Both the position numbers and the translations under genes were made by a program. This document shows positions 1 through 7,993 of a stretch of 47,197 bases of DNA, in pieces (the first letter of the stretch is position 1; each line of letters opens with the position of its first letter). This DNA is from Lachnospiraceae bacterium (lineage in GTDB: Bacteria; Bacillota; Clostridia; Lachnospirales; Lachnospiraceae). Below the pieces are notes generated by a model that did no database searches, was not told the origin of the DNA, and saw only the letters and a list, made by a program, of their open reading frames with translations. The DNA is taken from assembly GCA_016281385.1 (NCBI GenBank), contig JAEEIN010000047.1:1-47197 (forward strand). Reading direction: 5' to 3'.

Positions 1-1617
1 AATATTGCCTTCATACCCGGCGGGTACGATGACTGTCACCAGATCATTGTATCCGTCGAATGTTTTAAGTCTCGATCCGTCATCGGCGATCGCCACATAT
101 CCCTTATAATTTAACTTCTCAACCTCAAGGTTATTTTCTACGTTTCCGTTCTTAACATTAAATATACAGGTGTTATCTTTACTGTAAACAAGCTCACATT
201 TCTCAAAAACATCATTTTCGGGCACATATTCCAGTCCTGCCAGCGTCGTGTTGTTCTTAAGATATTCGCAGGCTCCGATATAACCCGAATCAACCTCCGA
301 ATAATCCCTGTGGTTTACCATGCTGTAACCCTGTTTATACTGAACCGTAAAGAATACTGTCATGGCAACTGCTAAGACCGTAAGCACGATGCCACAGGCC
401 TTGGCAGGTTTGATAAGTCTTTCCTCCACTTCTGCCCTTGCGTATATATCGGCAGCAAGAAGGGAAATAAACAAAGTTGCGGGAGCCAGATATCTCCAGG
501 GGAACTGAACCTTTGAAAGAAGTTTGAAAAGATGTGTATATCCTTCCAGACTGTTCCAGGGGAAAAGGGTTGTGGACATCCACAGGCACAATACGCTTAA
601 GGCCCCAAATACAAATATCCTGTAATTTCTGAATCGGATAACGAATAAAACAAAGCATGCCACAAGGGCGATCATCAGGGGAAGACCCACCGTAAGCTGC
701 ATCCTGTACTGTATATCCGTGTTGTTTATACCGAAGGGACGGGCAAAGAACATGAAAAGCTGGATCAGATAAGCTCCCGTTTCCCTTATCTGCATGGCAA
801 CGCCCTGTACTCCTCCCTTTCCTCCGTAAACCGGCTCGTTCATGTAATAATCGAGAAAAGGAACGATAAAATACAGATTTAACAGGAGTGTTTCAAGCAC
901 TGCAAGCCCGATACAGCAAAGTGTGCGGGGTCTGAAGCTTCTCTTTGCATAAAGAACGCAAACTATCGCAAGCATGAACACCGTCATCACGGTGCTTAAC
1001 AGATGAGTCTCTATAAGTCCCGTCATTCCGAGGGCAAGCCACAACGAATTCCTAAGATAGGACTTTTTCTCTCCCGTATCCTCCACAAGTATCTTAAACA
1101 TGGCCATCACAACGATGGGGAAGAACAAAAACGCTCCATACTCTCCCGTCGCATTACGGACGTAGATATCAACATATCTGTAAGCAGCGGTAAGATACAG
1201 AACCGTTCCGAAAAGTGCCGCGTTTCCGCTCTTAAAGCAGGCTTTGAAGCACTTGTAAGAAACCACCGCCGTTGCAAGGTTGATGGCAAGAACGAACACC
1301 TTGTAGGCTGCGACCACCGGAACTCCCACGACCCTTAGGAAAGCCGGGAAGTATAAAAGCAGATCTCCGTAAAAGACAGCAACGGGATAGCCCTTGCCGC
1401 TTAACCATACGGATTCCATCATTACAGGGATTTTTCCTGCGAGAAGCCCTTCCTTTATACCTTCGATCCTTGATAAATGAAAAGCCAGATCCTGGTAAGC
1501 CGCTCCGTCGATACCCTTAAGGATAAGGGGCATTGACGCAAGAAGGCCGGTCAGAATCGCAAATATCAATTCCATCCGATCCTTATTCTTTTTACAAAAG
1601 TCACTGAAACCTGACAT
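1..1617 (-). CDS. Polytopic membrane protein, GT-C/PTPS-related type (3' end outside window)
   Basis: Seen: an uninterrupted frame of 539 codons runs from ATG at 1617 to the window edge, so the C-terminus is missing. It begins MSGFSDFCKKNKDR, then a membrane segment (AILTGLLASMPLILKGIDG). Further hydrophobic segments follow, separated by motifs such as GYPVAVFYGDLLLYFPAFLR, STTLFPWNSLEG and SKVQFPWRYLAP, and there is a soluble tail containing FDGYNDLVTVIVPAGYEGN. Known: the QFPWR-type motif, many helices and a beta-rich tail are typical of the 6-pyruvoyl-tetrahydropterin-synthase-related membrane family and YfhO-like GT-C proteins, which are thought to move lipid-linked sugars across the membrane. 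Start codon lies 2 nt after the pyrophosphatase stop, so the two are probably co-translated. Inference: envelope or surface-glycan modification rather than arabinan breakdown. The family is fairly secure, the substrate unknown. Confidence 0.75.
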   Translation of the reverse strand, partial: MSGFSDFCKKNKDRMELIFAILTGLLASMPLILKGIDGAAYQDLAFHLSRIEGIKEGLLAGKIPVMMESVWLSGKGYPVAVFYGDLLLYFPAFLRVVGVPVVAAYKVFVLAINLATAVVSYKCFKACFKSGNAALFGTVLYLTAAYRYVDIYVRNATGEYGAFLFFPIVVMAMFKILVEDTGEKKSYLRNSLWLALGMTGLIETHLLSTVMTVFMLAIVCVLYAKRSFRPRTLCCIGLAVLETLLLNLYFIVPFLDYYMNEPVYGGKGGVQGVAMQIRETGAYLIQLFMFFARPFGINNTDIQYRMQLTVGLPLMIALVACFVLFVIRFRNYRIFVFGALSVLCLWMSTTLFPWNSLEGYTHLFKLLSKVQFPWRYLAPATLFISLLAADIYARAEVEERLIKPAKACGIVLTVLAVAMTVFFTVQYKQGYSMVNHRDYSEVDSGYIGACEYLKNNTTLAGLEYVPENDVFEKCELVYSKDNTCIFNVKNGNVENNLEVEKLNYKGYVAIADDGSRLKTFDGYNDLVTVIVPAGYEGNI

Positions 1618-1619
1618 AG

Positions 1620-2933
1620 TTACATTCCTAACGCACTGATTATTTCCGGAAGGAGCTGCTTCTTACGGCTCATTACACCCGGCATATCATAGACCAGAGG
1701 CTGTCTCTGCACATACTGAAGGTGCTTGTTTACCCTGTGGTCGGTACAGATTAAAATACTGTGCTCCTTAAGGACATCGGTTATCATGAGAACCGCCCAG
1801 TCAAGATCCTCCTTGCGCCTGAACTCCTCAAGCTTGGAGATATACAGATCGCAGTAATCGAAAAGATCCTTCAGAGTGGTAACTTCGCACTGACCGATTC
1901 CGAATTTGACGCCCTTCTCCGTATACTTCTTAAAGTCGGAGCTGATGGCCTCCTCGGGAGCTCTGGTCTTAAGGCCTTCCATGTTGGAAAACATGGACAG
2001 ACCGAATTCCTGCAGATCAACCCCAAGGATCCCCGTAAGTTCCTCCGCCGTCTTCACATCCGTTGGCGTTGTGGTGGGGCTTCTCAGTATCAGTGTATCG
2101 GAGCAAAGGCCCGCAAGGAGCATCTTCGCCGTATCCTTATCCGGAACGATGCCATGCATCTTAAACTGCTTATATACGATCGTACAGGTGCTTCCCAGGG
2201 GCTCGGCGTCGATGAATATGGGCAGCTCCGTCTTCACCGCATCAAGTCTGTGGTGATCGATTATCTCAACGATATTCGCCGTCTCAATGCCCTTTATGCT
2301 CTGCCTGGGCTCATTATGGTCCACTAAGATCACGTTGTGCCTCGGCGACTTCAGAAAGCATCTTCTTGTTACAAATCCCACGTATCCGTTATCGTCAAAG
2401 ACCGCAAGCCCCCTCTTCTTGGAAGAAGAAAGCCTTGTCTTCGCATCCTCGAAAAGATCGTTCATCATAACGGGTTCTTCCTGCTCGCGCATTATGTCCT
2501 TAATGGTGGGAATATCCCTTATGCAGTTTTTGCAGGAAAGTTCCTTCATTGCCCATGAAGTGATATCATCGACGGATAAGAGTCCGAAGAATTCGGAGCC
2601 GTTAAAGATGGGGATCACGGAGGGTTTGGAATCGCTGTATGTATCGGCAATCTCGTTAAGTCCCGCGTCAGCCTGGGGCCTTTCCTTTGTCGTAAGAACA
2701 ACATCCTCCGCCTTTGGATAGATATCCCTTTTGTATGAAGGAGGAACAACCCCCAGAGATGCGAATATCTTCTTTGTGCTGGGACTTAAATGTCCGCAGC
2801 GAACGGGAATATATTTATTGTCCGGATCTATGGCATTTTTAAGGACAGCGTATGCATAAGCACTGCATACGCTGTCAAGATCCGGGTTTCTGTGTCCTGT
2901 GATATAGATCACATTCTTGTCATCAGAACCCAT
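1620..2933 (-). CDS. ppaC: Manganese-dependent inorganic pyrophosphatase, CBS-regulated (family II)
   Basis: Predicted to hydrolyse pyrophosphate to two phosphates in the cytoplasm. The 437-residue protein opens with the DHH-family signature ITGHRNPDLDSVCSAYAY. An insert of about 140 residues resembling two CBS domains follows (for example PSVIPIFNGSEFFGLLSVDD and KRGLAVFDDNGYVGFVTRR). The chain then resumes with ILVDHNE and IIDHHR metal-binding motifs and ends in a DHHA2 domain with the basic SRKKQ active-site motif. Family members with regulatory inserts often also carry a DRTGG domain between the CBS pair; none is evident here. ATG at 2933 is chosen because GGAGG precedes it by 5 nt; an in-frame TTG at 2945 has no good ribosome site. 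It follows the sugar kinase by 19 nt and probably shares its transcript. CBS domains in such enzymes bind adenine nucleotides, so activity may track energy state. Confidence 0.9.
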   Translation of the reverse strand: MGSDDKNVIYITGHRNPDLDSVCSAYAYAVLKNAIDPDNKYIPVRCGHLSPSTKKIFASLGVVPPSYKRDIYPKAEDVVLTTKERPQADAGLNEIADTYSDSKPSVIPIFNGSEFFGLLSVDDITSWAMKELSCKNCIRDIPTIKDIMREQEEPVMMNDLFEDAKTRLSSSKKRGLAVFDDNGYVGFVTRRCFLKSPRHNVILVDHNEPRQSIKGIETANIVEIIDHHRLDAVKTELPIFIDAEPLGSTCTIVYKQFKMHGIVPDKDTAKMLLAGLCSDTLILRSPTTTPTDVKTAEELTGILGVDLQEFGLSMFSNMEGLKTRAPEEAISSDFKKYTEKGVKFGIGQCEVTTLKDLFDYCDLYISKLEEFRRKEDLDWAVLMITDVLKEHSILICTDHRVNKHLQYVQRQPLVYDMPGVMSRKKQLLPEIISALGM

Positions 2934-2952
2934 TTTTACCTCCAAAAAGGAT

Positions 2953-4551
2953 TTATAAAGGTAATGCTTCGTTTAATACCTTTTCTGCGGGGATAGCCTT
3001 CTTATACTCTTCGATATAAGCGTCAAAGCCCGCTACATCTGCGGGATCGGGATCCATTACGGTTCCCTTCTCACCGTGGAACACTTTATCTGCAAGATAG
3101 TCGCCAAGCTTCTCGCCTGCGTCCTTTCTTACCATATATGCCGCAAGTACCGCCATACCCCAGGGGCCGCCCTCGCCTGCGGTCTCCATTACGGCTACGG
3201 GAGCGTTCATCGCTGCAGCAAGGATACCCTGGCCGACACCCTTTGTCTTAAAGAGTCCGCCGTGACCGTAAAGGGTATCTACCTTAACCTTTTCTTCCTT
3301 AAAGAGGATGTCGCATCCGATCTTAAGAGTGGATAAGGAAGCATAAAGGTGTGTTCTCATGAAGTTTGCAAGATTCATCTTTGCATCGGGCTTTCTTGCG
3401 AACATGGGACGACCTTCGTTAAGTCCGATAACGGGCTCGCCTGAGAAGGTGTTGAATGCAAGCAGTCCGCCGCAGTCCTTATCGCCCTTTAATGCGTTTG
3501 TATATAACTTGCCGTAGATATCGTTCATGCTCACATCGGCACCGAACATATCCGCAAACTCCTTGAAAAGGCCTACCCATGCGTTTAAGTCTGATGTACA
3601 GTTGTTGCAGTGAACCATTGCCACGGTTTCGCCCGAAGGAGTGGTAACAAGGTCAAGTTCCTCGTGAACCTTCTTAAGATCCTCTTCAAGAACGACCATT
3701 GCGAATACGCTTGTTCCTGCGGATACGTTACCTGTCCTTACGGCTACGGAATTTGTTGCGGTCATTCCGGTTCCGGCATCGCCTTCGGGAGGAGCTACAG
3801 GGATACCTGCCTGTAAGAGTCCTGAAGGATCCAGCTTCTTTGCGCCCTCAGCCGTAAGCTTTCCGCCAACACAGCCTGCGGGAAGGACCTTGGGAAGGAT
3901 CTCCCTTATGTTCCAGGGATAAGCCTTTACATTTTCAAGATTGGCAAATTTGTCAAGCATTGCCGCATTATAATCAATGGTCTTTGAGTCTATGGGGAAC
4001 ATTCCCGATGCTTCACCCACACCCATTACCTTTTCACCTGTAAGCTGCCAGTGAATGTAGCCTGCAAGGGTGGTAAAATAGGTGATATCCTTAACATGCT
4101 CTTCTTTGTTAAGTATTGCCTGATAAAGGTGAGCGATGCTCCATCTCTGGGGAATATTGAAATCAAAAAGCTCGGATAATTCCTTTGCAGCCTCGCCTGT
4201 GATGGTATTTCTCCAGGTTCTGAAGGGAACCAGCAGCTTTCCTTCCTTGTCAAAGGGCATATAGCCATGCATCATTCCGGAAAATCCCAAAGCAGCCAGG
4301 CTCTTTATCTCCGTGCCGTATTTTGTTTTTACATCTTTACAAAGATTAGCGTAGCAGTCACGAAGACCTTCCCAGATATCATCCAGCGAATAGGTCCATA
4401 CACCGTTTAAAAGTGTGTTCTCCCATTCATGATCCCCCGACGCAATGGGCTCGTGTTCTTCGTTAATGAGCACTCCCTTGATCCTTGTGGATCCGAATTC
4501 GATACCAAGTACCGCTCTTCCGCTTTCGATCAGTTCTTTTGCGTTTGTCAC
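2953..4551 (-). CDS. FGGY-family carbohydrate kinase (probable pentulose kinase)
   Basis: A 532-residue cytoplasmic sugar kinase of the ASKHA fold. The N-terminal phosphate-binding motif reads [14 protein letters not shown], the mid-chain active-site stretch is PEGDAGTGM, and a glycine-rich nucleotide motif [10 protein letters not shown] follows. The start is GTG at 4551: GAGGAGG sits 8 nt upstream, and no ATG fits as well. Known: FGGY kinases phosphorylate ribulose, xylulose, glycerol and related sugars. Inference from context (two GH43 genes upstream and the whole arabinan locus before it): the substrate is probably L-ribulose or xylulose formed from arabinose. It belongs to a longer group distinct from classic AraB or XylB, so no symbol is assigned. 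No arabinose isomerase or ribulose-phosphate epimerase gene is adjacent. Confidence 0.85.
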   Translation of the reverse strand: MTNAKELIESGRAVLGIEFGSTRIKGVLINEEHEPIASGDHEWENTLLNGVWTYSLDDIWEGLRDCYANLCKDVKTKYGTEIKSLAALGFSGMMHGYMPFDKEGKLLVPFRTWRNTITGEAAKELSELFDFNIPQRWSIAHLYQAILNKEEHVKDITYFTTLAGYIHWQLTGEKVMGVGEASGMFPIDSKTIDYNAAMLDKFANLENVKAYPWNIREILPKVLPAGCVGGKLTAEGAKKLDPSGLLQAGIPVAPPEGDAGTGMTATNSVAVRTGNVSAGTSVFAMVVLEEDLKKVHEELDLVTTPSGETVAMVHCNNCTSDLNAWVGLFKEFADMFGADVSMNDIYGKLYTNALKGDKDCGGLLAFNTFSGEPVIGLNEGRPMFARKPDAKMNLANFMRTHLYASLSTLKIGCDILFKEEKVKVDTLYGHGGLFKTKGVGQGILAAAMNAPVAVMETAGEGGPWGMAVLAAYMVRKDAGEKLGDYLADKVFHGEKGTVMDPDPADVAGFDAYIEEYKKAIPAEKVLNEALPL

Positions 4552-4576
4552 CTCTAAGTCCTCCTCTTTCGGTCAT

Positions 4577-4813
4577 TTAAGACACTTTTTTATTATTAAG
4601 ATCCTTAATATATTTCTTTGCTTTGGACACTGCCGACAGGATCATGGCGCCGATCCCGAATATCACAGATGCCACGATCATCTTCTCTATCTCAAAATGC
4701 AGATAGCTGACAGTAACGAAGCTTATGATCAAAAGCATTATCAGAAACCAGCCAAAAGAAAGCACTCCGACTATTATGGAGAAAATGATGTCCTTTACAA
4801 TGTCTCTTGCCAT
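4577..4813 (-). CDS. Small two-helix membrane protein, unknown function
   Basis: A 78-residue protein with two hydrophobic stretches (IIFSIIVGVLSFGWFLIMLL and MIVASVIFGIGAMILSAV), a short polar link between them, and a lysine-rich tail. No family is recognised. The start is well supported: AGGAGA lies 7 nt before the ATG, and the first bases of this ribosome site overlap the TAG stop of the upstream GH43 gene, so translation is probably coupled. It sits between the GH43 lipoprotein and the sugar kinase. Its place in the operon suggests an accessory membrane role, but nothing in the sequence shows what that is. Confidence 0.7.
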   Translation of the reverse strand: MARDIVKDIIFSIIVGVLSFGWFLIMLLIISFVTVSYLHFEIEKMIVASVIFGIGAMILSAVSKAKKYIKDLNNKKVS

Positions 4814-4821
4814 AAGTTCTC

Positions 4822-6813
4822 CTATTCAACAACCCTGCTGCCCCAGACCGTAATCTGATCCTCCGTTCCCAGAGCCGTAAAGGTCATGGTCTCCAAAGTT
4901 GAATTCTCTATAGCCATCTTTAATGTAACGCCACTGTAAGCTTTGCCGTCAAGTGTGATCTCCATATAAGGAGTTCCGGATTTAAGACTCCAGGTTCCCA
5001 CCAGTCCGCCGGTAACGGAGCCATCGCTGTTTAATTCAACTCTTACAGGCTTGTTTACTTCAAGTTCTGAATAATTGATGTTCAATTTGTGGATGATCAC
5101 ATCATATTCCCCTGCCACTTCGGATACATCAAAGCCCGACTCATTAAGACTTTCTCCCATGGTCTGGTAGGGAGCCGCCACAAGCCAGCCTTCTTCGTTT
5201 AAGAACAATTGATGCACCTTGACATAATGTCCCTCACTTCCGTCGGTGGTACGGGTATGAAAAACAATGTATGCTTTTCCGTCATCATCCACGAAGGCAG
5301 AGTTATGTCCCTGAGCCACCTGTCCCTGATAGAAGCTTAACCACTTATATCCGCCGAAGAGCCTTACACCAACGGGCATATTGAAATTAAGCACATAACT
5401 GTCAAAGAAAGGGGTGTTTCCAAGTTCGTCCACATAGTCTCCGTCGGGAGTCTTGCTTCTGAACACTCTTACATTATAACCTCCTTTTGCTTCCAATGCA
5501 CCATAAGAAATAAATAACCAGTAATAATCTCCGATCTTCTGTATGTAGGAGGCTTCGCCGGACACATACTGACCGCCGGCTATCTTCTTTCCAAAGTATG
5601 GATCTGAGTGGATATTTTCTTCATAGGTCACCGAAAGATCTCTGAATCCCGTGCTCTCATCAAGCTTTAGCATAAATATGCCGCCGCTCCAGGAACCGTA
5701 GCTCATCCAGAGATTTCCCTCATCATCATAGAAAACGCAGGCATCTATATTGTTGGGATAATTGTTTCCCCAGTTTTTGTTGTACCGCTCGGCACGCTTG
5801 CTTTCTCCGGTGACCGAAGCAACATCCGTCTCATCATAAAACTCATCGGTCCTGAAGCCCGAATAAACAACGATCCCTTCGTAGGTCCAGTCCCCTTCGA
5901 TGGTATCGGCAGTGAGTAAAACGATGGAGGAATACCAGTTGTCGCCGTCCACCGACAGATACATGCACCACTTCTTCATGGCCTTGTTGTAGATCACATC
6001 CGGTGCCCACATATATCCGTCAACCTTGTAATTCTTGCTTCCGTGAGCGGACCAGGCTGCAGGCTCCTTTAATATATCTCTGTAATCATTACTTAAATTA
6101 TTTGTAAAATATTCCCAGTTTTCAAGGTCGTAGGACTTGGCCCAGGCTCTGTGAGAGCCGAATACATAATAACATTTTTTACCTTCTTTATCCTCTCCCA
6201 CCACGATGGCAGGGTCATGGGAGCTTACGGTCCTTGTGACTTTTTTGTACTCGGGATTTATGGTCTGTGTCTGCTGAAACATGATTATCTCCACAATATA
6301 TCTTATCGTTACTTCCTCACCCCCGTAGCTTACGGTAACGTAAGGTCTTAAAGTAACGGATTCCACCTGCCCGGTGATCTGCTCCTTTACGGGCTTTGCA
6401 GCCCTCATTACATTCTCGGCGCTTTTGATCGTGCCTTCGTATATCGAATACTCTCCGTCAGGTATGGCACCCGAAAAAGAAGGTATCTCTTCCTCGGCAA
6501 GTATGTCCGAGTTGCTTGCAGTTGCAAATACGCGGCTTACCGTATATCCCTTTCTGTCATTTCTCACCGTAAGAGCATAGTGTATATCCTCTCCCTCTTC
6601 GTAGGAAGCCTTGTCGGTTATTAAAGTTACTGTTATCTTTGTATCCTCCTTAGAGACTTCGGGACCCACATATTCGATGCCCGAAGGATATTCAACAAAG
6701 GAAGCCGCAGATACTCCATCCCCTGCTTTTTCTTTGTCCCCGCAGCCCGATAATGCGAAAAGCCCTGCGAAAACAAGAAGAATGGGGGCGTATCGTCTAA
6801 ATTTGAAATGCAT
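4822..6813 (-). CDS. GH43 arabinan-degrading lipoprotein (endo-arabinanase-like)
   Basis: Predicted to cut alpha-1,5-arabinan outside the cell. The 663-residue chain has a lipoprotein signal with lipobox LSGC (Cys24), so the enzyme should be membrane-anchored. Residues about 50-180 form an extra beta-rich domain. The GH43 five-blade propeller follows, with the three expected acidic residues visible: Asp200 in SSHDPAIV (base), Asp357 in NNIDACVF (pKa modulator) and Glu420 in SGEASYI (acid). MWAPDVIY and GHNSAFVDDDGKAYIVFHTR are also typical. A C-terminal domain of about 100 residues resembles the GH43_C beta-domain of endo-arabinanases. ATG at 6813 has AAAGGAG at good spacing. It lies 20 nt after a second GH43 gene. 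Family is secure; endo action is inferred from the C-terminal domain. Confidence 0.88.
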   Translation of the reverse strand: MHFKFRRYAPILLVFAGLFALSGCGDKEKAGDGVSAASFVEYPSGIEYVGPEVSKEDTKITVTLITDKASYEEGEDIHYALTVRNDRKGYTVSRVFATASNSDILAEEEIPSFSGAIPDGEYSIYEGTIKSAENVMRAAKPVKEQITGQVESVTLRPYVTVSYGGEEVTIRYIVEIIMFQQTQTINPEYKKVTRTVSSHDPAIVVGEDKEGKKCYYVFGSHRAWAKSYDLENWEYFTNNLSNDYRDILKEPAAWSAHGSKNYKVDGYMWAPDVIYNKAMKKWCMYLSVDGDNWYSSIVLLTADTIEGDWTYEGIVVYSGFRTDEFYDETDVASVTGESKRAERYNKNWGNNYPNNIDACVFYDDEGNLWMSYGSWSGGIFMLKLDESTGFRDLSVTYEENIHSDPYFGKKIAGGQYVSGEASYIQKIGDYYWLFISYGALEAKGGYNVRVFRSKTPDGDYVDELGNTPFFDSYVLNFNMPVGVRLFGGYKWLSFYQGQVAQGHNSAFVDDDGKAYIVFHTRTTDGSEGHYVKVHQLFLNEEGWLVAAPYQTMGESLNESGFDVSEVAGEYDVIIHKLNINYSELEVNKPVRVELNSDGSVTGGLVGTWSLKSGTPYMEITLDGKAYSGVTLKMAIENSTLETMTFTALGTEDQITVWGSRVVE

Positions 6814-6833
6814 TTTGTTTCTCCTTTATAAGC

Positions 6834-7814
6834 TTAAAAAAATTTGTTGGCGTAATCGAAAACGGGATAACCCCTGTCATCCCATTTTACTTCAATGAGC
6901 ATTGTATGTCTGTTGGGATCGTACAAAGGATCCCCGATGATTTCTAAGTAGGTGCGTGCGTGGAATACGCATACATCCCTTCCGTCTTCGGTCACCGTAA
7001 AGCTGTTGTGTCCCGGACCGTAAAAGCCCTTTTCTCTATCCGACTTAAGTATAGGCTTTTTTTCTTTTATCCAGGCTCTGGGGTCCAATAGATCTTCATC
7101 CTCACCTATGGAGAGCATTCCCATACAGTAGCACTCTCCCGTGGCACTGGCGGAATAGGTAAGGAAGAGCCTGTTGTTTTTCTTAATGACCGCAGGGCCT
7201 TCATTTACCCAGATATCCACCCTCTCCCAGTCGTAATCCGGGGTCGTGAGTAACACCTGGGGGGTCTTAAGCTTGATAGCGCTCTCCATCTTTGCGATGT
7301 AGAGGTTTGATATCTGTATGCCAACACTTACCTTCTCGGCCCAGACACAATACCATTCCCCCTTGTTTTCAAACACTGTCATATCAAGGGAAAAGGCTCT
7401 GAAGGAATAGATATCGTCGTCACTGCACTGCATCATTCCCTTCTCGATCCACTCATCCTTCATGGGATCGTCCCCGGTACATTCAAGGACGTAGGGCCTT
7501 AATCTCCATATATCGTCGCCTCCGGATCCCGCAAAGTAAATATACCATTTCCCAAAGAGATAATGAAGCTCCGGAGCCCAGATGTGCTTGCTCATATCGC
7601 CGCTTTCATGCCTTGTCCAGATCGTCTTCTCCTCCGCATCCTGAAGGCCTTTAAGGCTTTCGGAACACCTGAGTATAATGCGGTCATATGCCGGCACCGA
7701 AGCCGTAAAGTAATATTTTCCGTCATCAGCCCTCGTTATATAAGGGTCCGCTCTCTGCTCTATAAAAGGAGTATTGTACTCCGTGATCTTACCGTTTCTT
7801 TCTCTTTCTGCCAT
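6834..7814 (-). CDS. GH43 glycosidase, intracellular arabinofuranosidase-like
   Basis: A 326-residue protein without signal peptide, so probably cytoplasmic and acting on imported arabino-oligosaccharides. The GH43 catalytic triad is visible: Asp23 in RADPYIT, Asp144 in FSLDMTVF and Glu205 in WVNEGPAV. HIWAPELHY and the late GPGHNSFTV segment are also family-typical. A longer frame opens at 7892, but ATG at 7814 is chosen because AAGGAG precedes it by about 7 nt and because the extra 26 residues are basic and unlike the family. It lies between the repeat lipoprotein and the exported GH43 enzyme. The 179-nt gap upstream is the largest inside the locus and holds a large hairpin. Exo-arabinofuranosidase activity is inferred; a xylosidase role cannot be excluded. 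Confidence 0.87.
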   Translation of the reverse strand: MAERERNGKITEYNTPFIEQRADPYITRADDGKYYFTASVPAYDRIILRCSESLKGLQDAEEKTIWTRHESGDMSKHIWAPELHYLFGKWYIYFAGSGGDDIWRLRPYVLECTGDDPMKDEWIEKGMMQCSDDDIYSFRAFSLDMTVFENKGEWYCVWAEKVSVGIQISNLYIAKMESAIKLKTPQVLLTTPDYDWERVDIWVNEGPAVIKKNNRLFLTYSASATGECYCMGMLSIGEDEDLLDPRAWIKEKKPILKSDREKGFYGPGHNSFTVTEDGRDVCVFHARTYLEIIGDPLYDPNRHTMLIEVKWDDRGYPVFDYANKFF

Positions 7815-7928
7815 ATTCTTTCTCCTTGTAACAATTCTGTAACGCCTGTTATTTGCGTTCTCAAATCCCATTGGATCCTTTTGTAACAACAAAATGCGCT
7901 TTTATTTTTACAAAACGATCCAAGCTTT

Positions 7929-7988
7929 CATAAATATCCCCGGGATGCAAAGCATCCGCACCCCGGGGAATATATCATTTATGAGTTT
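7929..7988 (-). other. Intercistronic extended hairpin
   Basis: In the 179-nt gap between the repeat lipoprotein and the GH43 gene, arms CATAAATATCCCCGG and CCGGGGAATAT-AT-CATTTATG pair around an inner GATGC/GCATC stem-loop with a small bulge. The transcript after it lacks a U-run (ATATTTATGAAAG), so it is more likely an RNA-processing or stability element than a full terminator. The remainder of the gap shows no clear gene or strong promoter. Confidence 0.6.
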
Positions 7989-7993
7989 TTAAC

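Noticed and set aside
1761-2327. 188-codon plus-strand frame opposite the pyrophosphatase gene
   Set aside because: The minus-strand frame has full family motifs; the opposite frame is an antisense shadow with no ribosome site considered convincing.
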